From: Priapulus caudatus
Taxonomy: Eukaryota; Priapulida; Priapulimorpha; Priapulimorphida; Priapulidae
Assembly (NCBI RefSeq): GCF_000485595.1
Contig: NW_014577711.1
Location: 7,151-30,012, forward strand
Direction of reading: 5' to 3'
Length of the DNA: 22,862 nucleotides
Below, in pieces: positions 8,719 through 18,040 of this stretch. A program made the position numbers and the translations under genes. Numbering within the stretch: the stretch's first letter is position 1; each line of letters opens with the position of its first letter. The notes beneath the pieces are model-generated. The model did no database searches and was not told where the DNA came from. It saw only the letters and a list, made by a program, of their open reading frames with translations.

Positions 8719-9303
8719 GATCCTGACCGAGCCCTACTGTGTGTTAGGACAACACCCATTGACAGTCAGTTGCCAAGCCCGGCAGAACTGATGTTTAACC
8801 GAAAAGTGGTTAGTAACCTCCCGGTCAGAACGTCGCCCAGCTATCAACAGTTGTACGATAGGGATAGGGTAGAGGAACGCCTCCAAGAGAGACAGGGTAC
8901 CCAAAAACACTATCACAACCAAGCTGGAGCCAGAGAGTTACCTCCCCTTATGACGGGAGAGACTGTCACGGTACAGGATCAGCAAACTGGACTGTGGTTC
9001 CCTGCAAAGGTAATTCAAAAGTGCCAAGAACCACGGTCTTATATGGTGGAAACACCACACGGAAGAATCCTTAGGCATAATAGACAACAATTACGTAGTG
9101 TGCCCAAAGCAGGCAAGCAAGTCCACTTTGAGGACAATCCAGTCGTTGTGCCGCAGACTACACAGGCGCGGCCGCATCATAACACGACTGAAAGACCTGT
9201 GACCACCAAAACAGGAGTGGCTGTTAGTGGTAGAGCCAACAGTGACACGTATAGAACACGTTCAGGGCGGCATATTAGAACGCCGAAACGTTATTTAGAC
9301 ACC
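8719..9303 (+). pseudogene. Gypsy pol fragment: integrase C-terminal part (3' piece)
   Basis: An open frame covers this region, and its gypsy-like part starts DPDRALLCVRTTPIDSQLPS, then PAELMFNRKV (the segment after the integrase core). It continues with a basic stretch and GETVTVQDQQTGLWFPAKVI, which resembles the GPY/F-like or chromo-shadow-like post-core module, and SYMVETPHGRILRHNRQQLR, ending with TPKRYLDT-TAA at 9304-9306. This 3' piece is free of stops, unlike the 5' piece. The upstream ATG of the open frame at 8653 lies in the inserted DNA and is not the native start. Confidence 0.85.
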
Positions 9304-9441
9304 TAAAAATGGTGCACAGAATATGCATACAATAGTCTTATATTAAGCTATGATTTGTAGTGTGCATCATCGCAAGTCCGATGTTTTGCATTATAATTGA
9401 ATCGTTATTCGTTTAGCTAACTGGCAAAGACGTGCAAAGCA

Positions 9442-9520
9442 ATGAACATTCCAGTTAGCAGTGTTTTATCTGTGAACATTCCGGTTAGCGGAAAGCATTT
9501 ATTTGTGAACGTCTTTGTGG
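9442..9520 (+). repeat. Short decayed tandem repeat in the gypsy 3' region
   Basis: TGAACATTCCAGTTAGC and TGAACATTCCGGTTAGC lie 30 bases apart, followed by a weaker third TGAAC unit. They form part of the untranslated 3' region of the retrotransposon. Confidence 0.55.
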
Positions 9521-9534
9521 CGACGAACGTTGTG

Positions 9535-9758
9535 TAAAAATGTTGAACATTATTCGCACAGTGCAAGGATATTTGCACAAGAATCATGACATTATGTTAT
9601 AAGTTTTCAGTTCTTAGTCAGTTATATGGATACAAACCGCAGCAAGTAAAAATGTTGAACATTATTCGCACAGTGCAAGGATATTTGCACAAGAATCATG
9701 ACATTATGTTATAAGTTTTCAGTTCTCAGTCAGTTATATGGATACAAACCGCAGCAAG
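9535..9758 (+). repeat. 112-bp tandem duplication
   Basis: Copies 9535-9646 and 9647-9758 are identical except for one base (TTCTTAG against TTCTCAG). A third copy may begin at about 9760 (TTAAAAAT) but breaks off at once. The repeat lies between the pol stop and the 3' LTR. Confidence 0.95.
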
Positions 9759-9841
9759 GTTAAAAATTAAATGTCATAATTACGCATATGTTTAATTGTT
9801 ATAAGAAACGGGGGATGTAACATTCCATTTGGAAAGGGGGA

Positions 9842-10023
9842 TGTAATGATGTAACGTTATGACGTGCGTGCATGAGTGTCCGAGATTCTACGAGAGGCCG
9901 CGAGCATGCACGTACTCTCTCTCTGCTACGTGTGCTTGGAAGCGTGAGCTGTGTTTGAGGATGGCTCCTCAGAATAATAAATATTATACCAATTAACAAC
10001 ATGTGTTGATCCATATTATTACA
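9842..10023 (+). repeat. Putative 3' LTR of the gypsy element
   Basis: A purine-rich tract GGAAAGGGGGA (about 9831-9841) is followed by TGTAATGATGTAACG. The unit ends ATTATTACA, giving TG..CA termini and a length of 182 bp. An AATAAA lies at 9976-9981, about 40 bases before the end. A second GGGGGATGTAAC at about 9810 offers an alternative start. No 5' LTR is in the window to compare with, so the ends are inferred. Confidence 0.55.
9976..9981 (+). terminator. AATAAA signal in the putative LTR
   Basis: A canonical polyadenylation hexamer near the 3' end of the proposed LTR, as expected for the R region of a retrotransposon. Confidence 0.45.
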
Positions 10024-10443
10024 CCAGCCAATAATTAAATATCTTATTGTTTCAAATCCTGTGTAACAACATCTGTTAGCTACAACTGGTAATACTGGAT
10101 GCAGGCCAGATAACACCTGAATAAGAAACATTTCTCACACAGAAACAAATAATTGTCTACTAAATAAAACACATTGCAACTAATTAGTTTATTCCTATTC
10201 CAACTATGGCCGATACCACATGCATCCACTACTATTGCTACTAAGAAAAGCTATTGTACTAAGCTAATCTAATCCCACTTTCTCTATAATATCTTCCCGT
10301 CTCCAAAACCATGGAAAACATATATAACACTACTAGCTTCCATTTGCTATGACGAAGTGCCTTTGTGTAAGATTGGGGAGAAGTATATGGCCTGGGTGAG
10401 GTGTCGCTACTATATGTATACTGGTTTTTCATTCTTATTTCAG
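10024..10443. other. AMPK beta intron end
   Basis: No gene or continuation of the Tigger transposase seen. The last bases, TTTTTCATTCTTATTTCAG (to 10443), are a good polypyrimidine tract and acceptor for the next exon. Confidence 0.6.
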
Positions 10444-10512
10444 TGCGAACCGTCTCTCTTGCCTGAACCTCACCACGTCATGCTGAACCATCTATATGCA
10501 CTTTCTATAAAG
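10444..10512 (+). CDS. PRKAB: AMPK beta subunit, penultimate exon
   Basis: Exactly 23 codons, phase 0 at both ends, with an acceptor TTATTTCAG|TGC and a donor ATAAAG|GTAAAT. The peptide CEPSLLPEPHHVMLNHLYAL, then SIK, is the conserved CDPALLPEPNHVMLNHLYALSIK block of the AMPK beta C-terminal domain. This block contributes beta strands to the interface with alpha and gamma. The following intron runs to 19053 and contains the 8.1-kb inverted-repeat element. The exon itself is intact. Confidence 0.95.
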
Positions 10513-10568
10513 GTAAATTATATATACATATCTACATTTAGATATATAATTGAGCCTTGTCCTTATAT

Positions 10569-10570
<2 letters not shown>

Positions 10571-10599
<29 letters not shown>
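10571..10599. repeat. (AT)n microsatellite
   Basis: About 29 bases of uninterrupted alternating A and T, preceded by ATATATAC- and GATATATA-type sequence, inside the AMPK beta intron. Confidence 0.9.
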
Positions 10600-10600
<1 letters not shown>

Positions 10601-10813
10601 CACCACCATATCCATGATAGGTAATAACAAAGTAGGTGAAAGGTAGACCAATTGCCCAGATGTGCTTTTAAAAACAATTATGTCTACTCAAGAATTTGAA
10701 GCGAGAACATCACATGTACTCAAGCAGACTCCTGGGAATTCTATACACGCCATCATAATTTTGTCAGGCGTCCGACCAAACACGGGTCATAAGATCGGGT
10801 ATGATCATGATCA

Positions 10814-10818
10814 CTCAT
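10814..10818. repeat. Target-site duplication, left (CTCAT)
   Basis: The 5-mer immediately before the left terminus; identical to 18962-18966. Confidence 0.7.
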
Positions 10819-11331
10819 CTATGGAAAGCCATCCTCTTCAAAAATCATTTTCAAACATTTCAAATACACAATTTTAAATCAATTTTAAACATTTCAAATT
10901 AATTAATAAAAATGAAAATTACTTTATATTGTTTGAGAAATTTAAATTCAACATTTAAAATCAATTCACAGAATAACAAATCAATTTATTAACTTGCAAA
11001 TTAATTCACAACTTTCCAAAATAATTGACTGATATACAAATTCCTTCACATCATTGTAAAAATTCATTTTCTAAACGTACAATTTATTTTCAAAACAACA
11101 AACCAATTTACTAACTTGCAATTTAATTGAGAACATGTTACATAAACTCACAAATGTTCAAATCTTGCTTCGTCACCCTAGCAATTGAAATTATAAGTTT
11201 GAAATTAATTTACAGAATAACGAATCAGTTGACTAAGTTTGAAATTAATTTATTACTTTTAACATTAATCACCAGAAATGCGAATCTAACTGTTGGTTTC
11301 AGAATTATTAGGTAACAAATGACAAATGTAT

Positions 11332-11381
11332 AGCTTAAATTACAAATTAATCATACAGCTTAAATTACAAATTAATCATAC
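11332..11381 (+). repeat. 25-bp tandem duplication in the left TIR
   Basis: AGCTTAAATTACAAATTAAT plus CATAC occurs twice back to back. The right arm has only one equivalent unit, so this duplication arose in the left arm after insertion, or the right copy was lost. Confidence 0.85.
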
Positions 11382-11534
11382 AGCTTTCAAAACATATAAA
11401 TGTTTACAATCAAAGAGCTCATTTAACAATCAATTTATGCAACTTCCAATCTATTCAAGACCTCTGAAATTACTTTACTAACGTTTACAATTGGCCGCCC
11501 ACTCTGTTGTTTCCAGTCCGTGTGCAAATCTATT

Positions 11535-12034
11535 CAGGAAACTTTGAATCAATTCATAGGACTTGCAATCTATTCACTACACTTTCCGAACCAGCCAACT
11601 ACAAACCAAACTCCAAATCAATTAATTCTAAAAGTGCCCGGATGCTTTACAGGTGATTATAGGCGAAATAGAGTAGTAAATACATTTCGTGTTTATTTAC
11701 CTTTTTTTTTTATTGAGACGTTACAAGTGCCTGTGCCGGCGAACGCTTTTGCCAACCAGCAGAGCTATGTTTACACACGTGACCTGGACGTGACGTCACG
11801 CTGAACGCTCCTTGGGCAACACTGTCACTACACTGTAGTGTACAGCTGTAAACAAACACATCTTTCCCGCAGGGTGGTAAAAATCGGATCCTCCAATACT
11901 ATAGCGTATCCATCCGAGCTGAAGCATCTGGGCACTTTTAGAATTAATTGATTTGGAGTTTGGTTTGTAGTTGGCTGGTTCGGAAAGTGTAGTGAATAGA
12001 TTGCAAGTCCTATGAATTGATTCGAAGTTTCCTG
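11535..12034. mobile_element. 500-bp foldback (MITE-like) element nested in the left TIR
   Basis: It begins CAGGAAACTTTGAATCAATT and ends with the reverse complement of that sequence, ..AAGTTTCCTG. Arms of about 118 bp (11535-11652 and 11917-12034) are almost identical over the outer 105 bp, with one substitution. The right TIR has the uninterrupted counterpart: CTATT|AGTC on the left corresponds to GACT|AATAG at about 18260-18268. This shows directly that the 500 bp is an insertion. No target-site duplication is visible. The 265-bp centre is non-coding and comparatively CpG-rich. Confidence 0.8.
11791..11798. promoter_or_regulatory. Full CRE palindrome TGACGTCA in the foldback centre
   Basis: An exact match to the palindromic cAMP-response element recognised by CREB/ATF bZIP proteins. 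It is followed by a perfect 7-bp-arm inverted repeat CACTACA-C-TGTAGTG at 11826-11840. Function is not shown by the sequence; a single 8-mer can occur by chance. Confidence 0.3.
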
Positions 12035-12258
12035 AGTCCAGGCTAGGCGTAATGGTCATAATAGTGTATGCTTGTTTTTCGACATATATAATGTTTTTTT
12101 GCTGTTTCTGGTCAATGTTAGGGTGCTGATGCCAAATCCGATGTATGCCAGCTCGTAAGTGTTGAGCATTTTTTTCTAGAGCACAAAATACACCCGAAAA
12201 TACACTTTTTTGTAAATAACGGCGATAATATTGTATTTAGACCCCAAGTATGTATGGA

Positions 12259-12829
12259 AATTAAACATTCGTTTTCTACCACGGGCATGCACAGGCGCAC
12301 GATTTATTGATCGTCTGCTGTGCAGCTCCTACTACTGGCAGCGGTTGGCAGCAAGCCACGGGTAGACGGGTATCAGGCCTCACGCTCTGCTAGACAATGT
12401 ACACGCTCTGCGACAAACAGTTCGGCCGCGAACCAGTCTAGCCAGAGGTGACCTTTCAGTGCACCCTGGGTTGCACGCTGGGTTAATGGGCTAGACACTG
12501 CATGACAGGTATCGTTTTAAGCACGAACACCGTAATAAAGATTTGATGTTTTGCCTTGCACTGACAATTGTGTATTTTGTAATTACAAATGTGAATTATA
12601 AGGCAGAAATGTGTGAAATGATGTCATGTAACTATGTGTGAGTACTATATGACCAATTCTAACACGACGAGTCGGGCTACTAGTACTAGCACTCTGGTTG
12701 TATGCGACCGGACCAAGCATTTACCCGACTAGGTCGGTCGAACGTGGGTTAGTGTCGAACCCTGGCGAAATGTAGTTGTAGATGTAGTTGTAGTTTAGTC
12801 GTAGAATTTTGTTCTATTTCAGATAAAGA
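12259..12829 (+). other. 5' leader region of the transposon gene
   Basis: No open reading frame of note. It should hold the promoter and 5' UTR of the large gene. A good polypyrimidine tract and acceptor TTTTGTTCTATTTCAG ends at 12822, only seven bases before the ATG at 12830. This suggests a 5'-UTR intron, but I could not choose its donor. A small GGGTT-AACCC hairpin lies near 12747-12763. Confidence 0.45.
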
Positions 12830-15800
12830 ATGGAGAAGAATTGTATAATATGTGGCTCTAGTGCACCTAAATTGACACATTCATCCAGGATAACTGCACT
12901 ACGCCAAGCAAGCCATCAACGTGGCGATGACCTGGCCAGGAGACTTGCGGATGACGCTACCACATTCTTGTGTCACAAGAACTGCATAAGTACATACTGC
13001 TCCCCACACCACATCCAAAGACTCCTAAAGAAGAGAAAAAATGAGACACCAGCTGACTCGAGCTCGAGTTCCAAGCACTTGCGAAGCAATACTGAATGCA
13101 GTTTCAGTTTCCTGGAACACTGCCTCTTCTGTGGAGAGGAATGCCAAGTGGAGCGACCTCACAAGAATCCAAATAGATAGAGAGAGGCCTATCTTTGCAG
13201 AACTGCTAACAGAGAAGGACAAATCTCATTCAAAGAGTCAGTTCTTAGCCATGCAATACAGAGAAATGATAACTGGGGAAATGAGGTTGCATTCAGAGCA
13301 AATTCAGCTCTGAGTGACTTGCATGCAGCTGACGCTCGTTATCATAAAGAGTGCATGTTGAAGTTTGTCACAAACCGTCCTACTGCATTTACTCTGACTG
13401 ATCATGACACTGCTCTAGAAAAACTCATAAAGGAGCTTCACTCAGATCCAACAAGAACTTGGAACAGTGTTGAATTGCATAAACTATACGAGGAGTTGGG
13501 TGGAAAACAACTGTCACGGCGTTCACTCATCAACTACCTTGGCAAGACCCTTCATCCAGACCTACTTGTTCTTTATTCACCAAGCGTGGCATCTATCCTT
13601 CTGTTCAGAAGCAATGCATCAGCTAACCTTCGGATCGTGGATGATGTCGAAGATGACTGCAATCAAGCCATCTCAAGCCTTGGTAAGAAGATAAAGTCTG
13701 AGTGCCTTGCACAGAAGCCAGATACCAGCACGTATGTAACGCACATATCACTTGACTCAGTCACAGGTACACCTAAAACCTTTGTACATTTTATTTAATT
13801 CCTTTTCAGCAATAGTATGGTGTTTTACAATGAAGAGTGTTTCCATTTTATTATCATATACATGTTATGTGAATATTCTTTTATCGCAGGTGAATGCAGT
13901 CAAACTCTTCTGGCACTCGTGGCAGAAATATCTCCCAAACTGCAGTTTACATTGCCAGCAGCAATGATTGGTAATATTGTTCTAAGCGCTGTTTGTGATC
14001 AAGTCACCAGCTTACAAGTGGCACTCAGTACCCTGTTCAATCAACAGAGAAGTGTAATTGACCAGCTGCACAGTTTTGGAGTAACTTCCAGTAACTAAGG
14101 CGTTTTCGAATTTCGGCAGCCGCAGCTATGGCAAAAGATGATCAAGGTATAGCACAGTTTGACAGTAAGAATGGCCTTGTCCAAGTGGTTGCGGACAATT
14201 TTGACACGCAAATCTCATCCCAAAACGGCCAAAAGTCAACCCATGGCTTGGCTATGATAATCACCCAAGCTGGTCAGCCAAAGTCAGAACCAGTAGATAG
14301 TGAGACAGTCTCTCAAACAATCCAACGTTTGAAGTGGGAAGAGACAAAGGCTTCCAAACTGTCTCTGGTAGATATTAACGTTCAACGTTTTCGTGGCAGA
14401 AAGCAATCTGACATGCCAGAAGAGTATGCTAGAAGAGTTGTACCCACGCTTGCTTTTCTTGCCAGAATGCAATTGTCAAATCAGAGAGCAGCAGCAGAAG
14501 ATTTTGTGTTTCTGAAAGCTGTTACCGGGGAAGATCCGTGTCCAGAATATGGTGGGTTTAACACGAAACAGGCCAGGGAAAGAGGCCAGCAGCCAGAGAA
14601 GAAGACCAGTCTGCTGTACACTCCGTTTCTAGATATGACTACCTCAGAACCAGACAATGAAAACGGCAATGGTTCAAGCACAGGATATCACTACACTGAC
14701 TGGCCAGGAATGGACAATTTTTACCTGTGACCAGCAATTATACAAGGTGGTGGTCAACATAGTATGGTATGAACCAGCTCTCTTCCCAAGGTTTGTGCCA
14801 AGGTTAGGAGGTATGCACTGTTTAATGAGTTTTGTGGGGGCAGCAGGGTCCTTGATGGCTGGCAGCGGCCTTGAAGACATTCTCAAGTCAACATTTGCTG
14901 GGGTGCCAAAGCTTCTCTCTGGCAAGAAGTTTCCAGAAAACATCCGAGCGCTTAGAATTGTGCTGGAAGAACTACTATGGCCATTACTGAACAAGGACGA
15001 GGAATCTAACATTGACAACCTCATGACATACTTGGAAACTATCAGTAGACGCAGTAGGACAACGAAACTGTGGGTTGACTGCCTGATAAAGCCTGTCCTG
15101 ATCATCATGACCTTTGCACGTGCTGAAAGAGAAGGGCAATTGGCCACTTTCATATTGTCTGCCAGTTGAAAAATCTACCGTATTTCTTCTCATCAGACTG
15201 TTAATTACGCAACGTTTATGGACTGTACTATCTGCGCTGCTCATGCAGACGGCTTTCAATCCGAATGTCGCTGGAAAAGTTTCTAGCGGGAGAACATGTC
15301 ATAGCATCACCAATGATGTCTTCTGGAAGCGGTCGTGGTCTGACCTCTTATCGAAAACTAAGAACATGCGCTACGGCAAAGGGCCTCTGGTATCCATTGG
15401 CTCCAACCCTGAATGAAACTACCTCGCCATCCTGGGCTCTATCACTTAGCATGTTTGGACAGTTAGGAGGGATTCTGGGAAGTAGCTACAGGTCAGAACA
15501 TCAGACAGTGGTCCAGCCTGCGATAAGAGGATCGACGACCCGCGTGAAAGGCAGATGCTGCTGACAGACTGAAGATATCGGAAGCACTGTGCACATGCCA
15601 TTGATGTGTATTATAGTGACACACACCAATGGAAGTCTTTGTCACATATATTTTCCTGGTCCAGGTTGTGATGACAAAGGTGTCAATGCTGATGATTCCG
15701 CGTGAATAATTCAGCACTGATCAGTGTTGGAGTATGAAAGGCAGTGGCCAACGGGATTTCACAAGAAGATATGTAAAAGGGTCTAAACCAATGTTACGCC

Positions 15801-17427
15801 GTACAAAAGTCAGAAGATGAGTGGTGGGGTCCCTGAGAACCGTGAAGCACTGAACTTTATCTATGCTCGAGTCATTGGAATCATGCTTCTTCAGGGAGAC
15901 CATTTTCTACACAACCTCTCTTCTCCTATGATACTAGCTCCCATTTCCATCGCTCGTTTAATGCTCATGGTGACCATGAGAGACAACCTCACAAGTCTGG
16001 TGCTGAGTCCAAGATCAAAGTAGAATGTAGTCAAATGAAAACAGGGCGCCTTGCAAGTGTTATTCTAGGCTGGTTGTGGCAGTTCTGTGGACAGTTCCTG
16101 GCCTGCCACACCTGCTCAGGTGTCAACTTTGTTAATGCTGCTTGGCTAGCATAAGCGTCATGTGAATGGAACACGTTTCTTGCATGATGTTTGACAGATA
16201 CTATGGAGACCAGCGAAAAGTCCATGCGTCGCGACAACAACGTGCCAAACGGTGTCAGTCGTATGTACAAAACTTACAACCTAAGATTGGCCCCACTACA
16301 AAGCAAACTGTCACCCTTGAATGTCAGCAGCTAAGCAAAGAGCAGATGCATTCGAATGATCGTTAGATGAACTGATTTGTCTGAGCCGTTCCGAGAGGCA
16401 AGACACATCATTGGTGACGGGCAGAATGCTCGTCCCATTGACGTAGGTACTCTGAGTAGCCAGCTGCACAACCATGGACACCATGAGGACAGCTGACAGT
16501 CCTCATTGCTTATCAATGCAATAAATGAAGCTGTGTGCAGCCATTCATTCTATCAAAGTTGTGTCCTGACGACACAGATGTTCTTGTGATCTTGGCTCAC
16601 CATCTACACATCTGCGCAAACAAAACCGACCATGGCCAAGAGCAGAGTCAAAACTTCTCATGGAGTCATGCACTCAGAAATCCCGCTAATTGATTGATGT
16701 CAAATGAAGTTCGTGAAAAAGCATGCACAAGTTATCGGCCCAACCTACCTGGCAGCTCAAGCACTAACTGGTTGGCGATTCCGTATCCTCTTTGCTAGAA
16801 TTGGCAGGCAACAGTCCTGAAGCAATTGGAAGCATTTGCTGACACATCAAGCTAGAATCTATCTACTTAGCTGACTGAAATCGTCGACTCTTGTCTGGCG
16901 ATATGTAGGACTGTTGTACCGACAGAACATCACGAATCTCTGAGAACATATTACCGATGCGAGCAGCCTTCTTTCAATTCGAAAGCTAGCTGCAAAAGAC
17001 ATTGTACGCACCAAAAACTCAGCAGCTTACCACAAATACAAATGGCGAGCTTTCAGACCACACTGACCCGTGCCCACTATCAGACAGTTCTGCTGTGAAG
17101 TCTCTACTGGCATGAACCGTCCCACTCCACCTCTAGATCCTCACAGTTGGATGGGAGAAGAAGTTCTAACCTGCTCCCAGGCTGTATAAATGTGACGAAC
17201 AGTTATTGTGCCTGATGAGGTATTACATCTCATCAGCTGTGGCTGCAATATCTGGTGCAAATCAGCAATTGTAACTGTAGAAGTTCAGTCTACGCGTGTA
17301 CGGATGTTCTGCACCTGCACGAGGTGAAGGAAACTGCCGAAAATTGGTGAGGAGGGTATCCACAGAAGAACTTAAGCGGTGGATGACGAAGATTAAAGAT
17401 AATGAAATGAAGATGTTTACTGAATAA
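12830..17427 (+). pseudogene. Large zinc-finger / PIN-like / CXC multi-copy family protein, putative transposase, disrupted
   Basis: This is the only gene of the 8.1-kb element, about 1,490 codons when all pieces are counted. In order: a paired-Cys motif CIICG with CHKNC (12842-12990); a second, CLFCGEEC with DARYHKEC (about 13120-13360); GLVQVVADNFDTQISSQNG (about 14170-14230); GGFNTKQARE; FTCDQQLYKVVV (about 14720-14750); PRLGGMHCLMSFVGA; KKFPENIRALR; IYARVIGIML (about 15859); VFDRYYGDQ; a HED..AD remnant (16482-16497) and DDTDVLVIL (about 16568-16594), which resembles PIN/XPG nuclease acidic motifs; then EVLHLISCGC and a Cys-rich CXC-like end (about 17215-17330) and an acidic tail. The Asp of ADNFD and of CDQQ are candidate catalytic residues by inference only. 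Breaks: TAG at 13178-13180 in frame (relatives have Trp), shifts near 14093, 14657 and 15140, then very many to the end. Function in the family is unknown. Confidence 0.8.
13767..13889 (+). other. Intron of the transposon gene (123 bp)
   Basis: The donor GTCACAG|GTACAC and acceptor TTTTATCGCAG|GTGAAT join the frames across a split Gly codon, so that ..DSVTG continues as ECSQTLLALVAEISPK, as in other family members. Without splicing the upstream frame would end at 13796. The intact splice sites suggest this copy is not a processed retrocopy. Confidence 0.75.
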
Positions 17428-17430
17428 TTG

Positions 17431-17436
17431 AATAAA
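17431..17436 (+). terminator. AATAAA signal of the transposon gene
   Basis: A canonical polyadenylation hexamer a few bases after the end of the acidic tail (candidate stops at 17421-17427). It is well placed to end the transcript of the large gene. Confidence 0.5.
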
Positions 17437-18040
17437 GGCATTCTTGTTGTACAGTGAGACCGTTGTTCCTGTGTGACATGACAAGTGATCGAACCATTTG
17501 TCCATTATTTAATTTCTTTGTTCAGATATATTAAGAATATGTCTGAAAATAAGATGTCAAATTACCCCTTAACATCTTTTGGCCATGAGGGCTATTCTTG
17601 GTTGTCCATACAATGTCATTCTGGAAATATAATAGATAAAGAATTGTTCCTCATCTACTATTAAGTAATGATCATTTTAAACTTGAATTAACAAGTTTGT
17701 TACGCGTAATTGAAACTGGCAATTACATAATCACTACAACTATGTCTGCCATATAGGTTTTTGGCTGCCATTTTTACAATTGTTTTTATTCAAAAATGCT
17801 CAACCTGCTATTAACTGGATACATCAGATTTGGAACCAGCTGGTTTGAATTGTGGGAGAAATTGTTAAAACATGTTATACTATGTCGCCTGACATAGCCC
17901 AGAACTAAGCCAGACGGTTGGGATTGCCAGCGATCGGCGAAAAGAAAATATCGCCGTATCATGATCTCAAAACTACACCAAGATAGAGTCAAAGGGTTGT
18001 ACCAAAGTCGCAAATAACACAAGTATAATACTATACATGT
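17437..18040. other. Non-coding stretch between the gene and the right TIR
   Basis: No gene or repeat recognised. It belongs to the interior of the element by position. Confidence 0.5.

Larger units (their letters stand above)
6675..10023 (+). mobile_element. Ty3/gypsy LTR retrotransposon, 5'-truncated, interrupted
   Basis: The 3' part of a Ty3/gypsy element in coding order: RNase H C-terminal tail with LADCLSRQP (about 6690-6719), integrase zinc-binding domain, integrase core, post-core C-terminal domain, 3' untranslated part with tandem repeats, purine-rich tract, and a putative 3' LTR. Gag, protease, reverse transcriptase and the 5' LTR are missing. The 5' break joins directly to the Tigger remnant. 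A 1.23-kb insertion (7484-8714) splits the element inside the integrase. Several stops and frameshifts make it non-functional. Confidence 0.85.
10819..12258. repeat. Left long terminal inverted repeat (contains a nested insertion)
   Basis: AT-rich and non-coding. It aligns in reverse complement with about 18041-18961. Clear anchors include AATATAAAGT/ACTTTATATT, CCAACAGTTAGATTCGC (as reverse complement), GTGGGCGGC (as reverse complement), GCTCGTAAGTGT near 12148 and TTGTAAATAACGGCGAT near 12210. Net length without the nested 500 bp is about 940 bp. It contains a perfect 25-bp tandem duplication (11332-11356 and 11357-11381) that is single-copy in the right arm. Confidence 0.85.

Noticed and set aside
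10357-10617. 86-codon open frame covering the penultimate AMPK beta exon
   Set aside because: Only 10444-10512 is coding. The rest is intron read-through, ending in the (AT)n repeat.
12740-12765. tRNA or tRNA-derived SINE, from GGGTT..AACCC with TCGAA
   Set aside because: The loop does not align as a T arm, there is no A box at the right distance, and no cloverleaf can be drawn.
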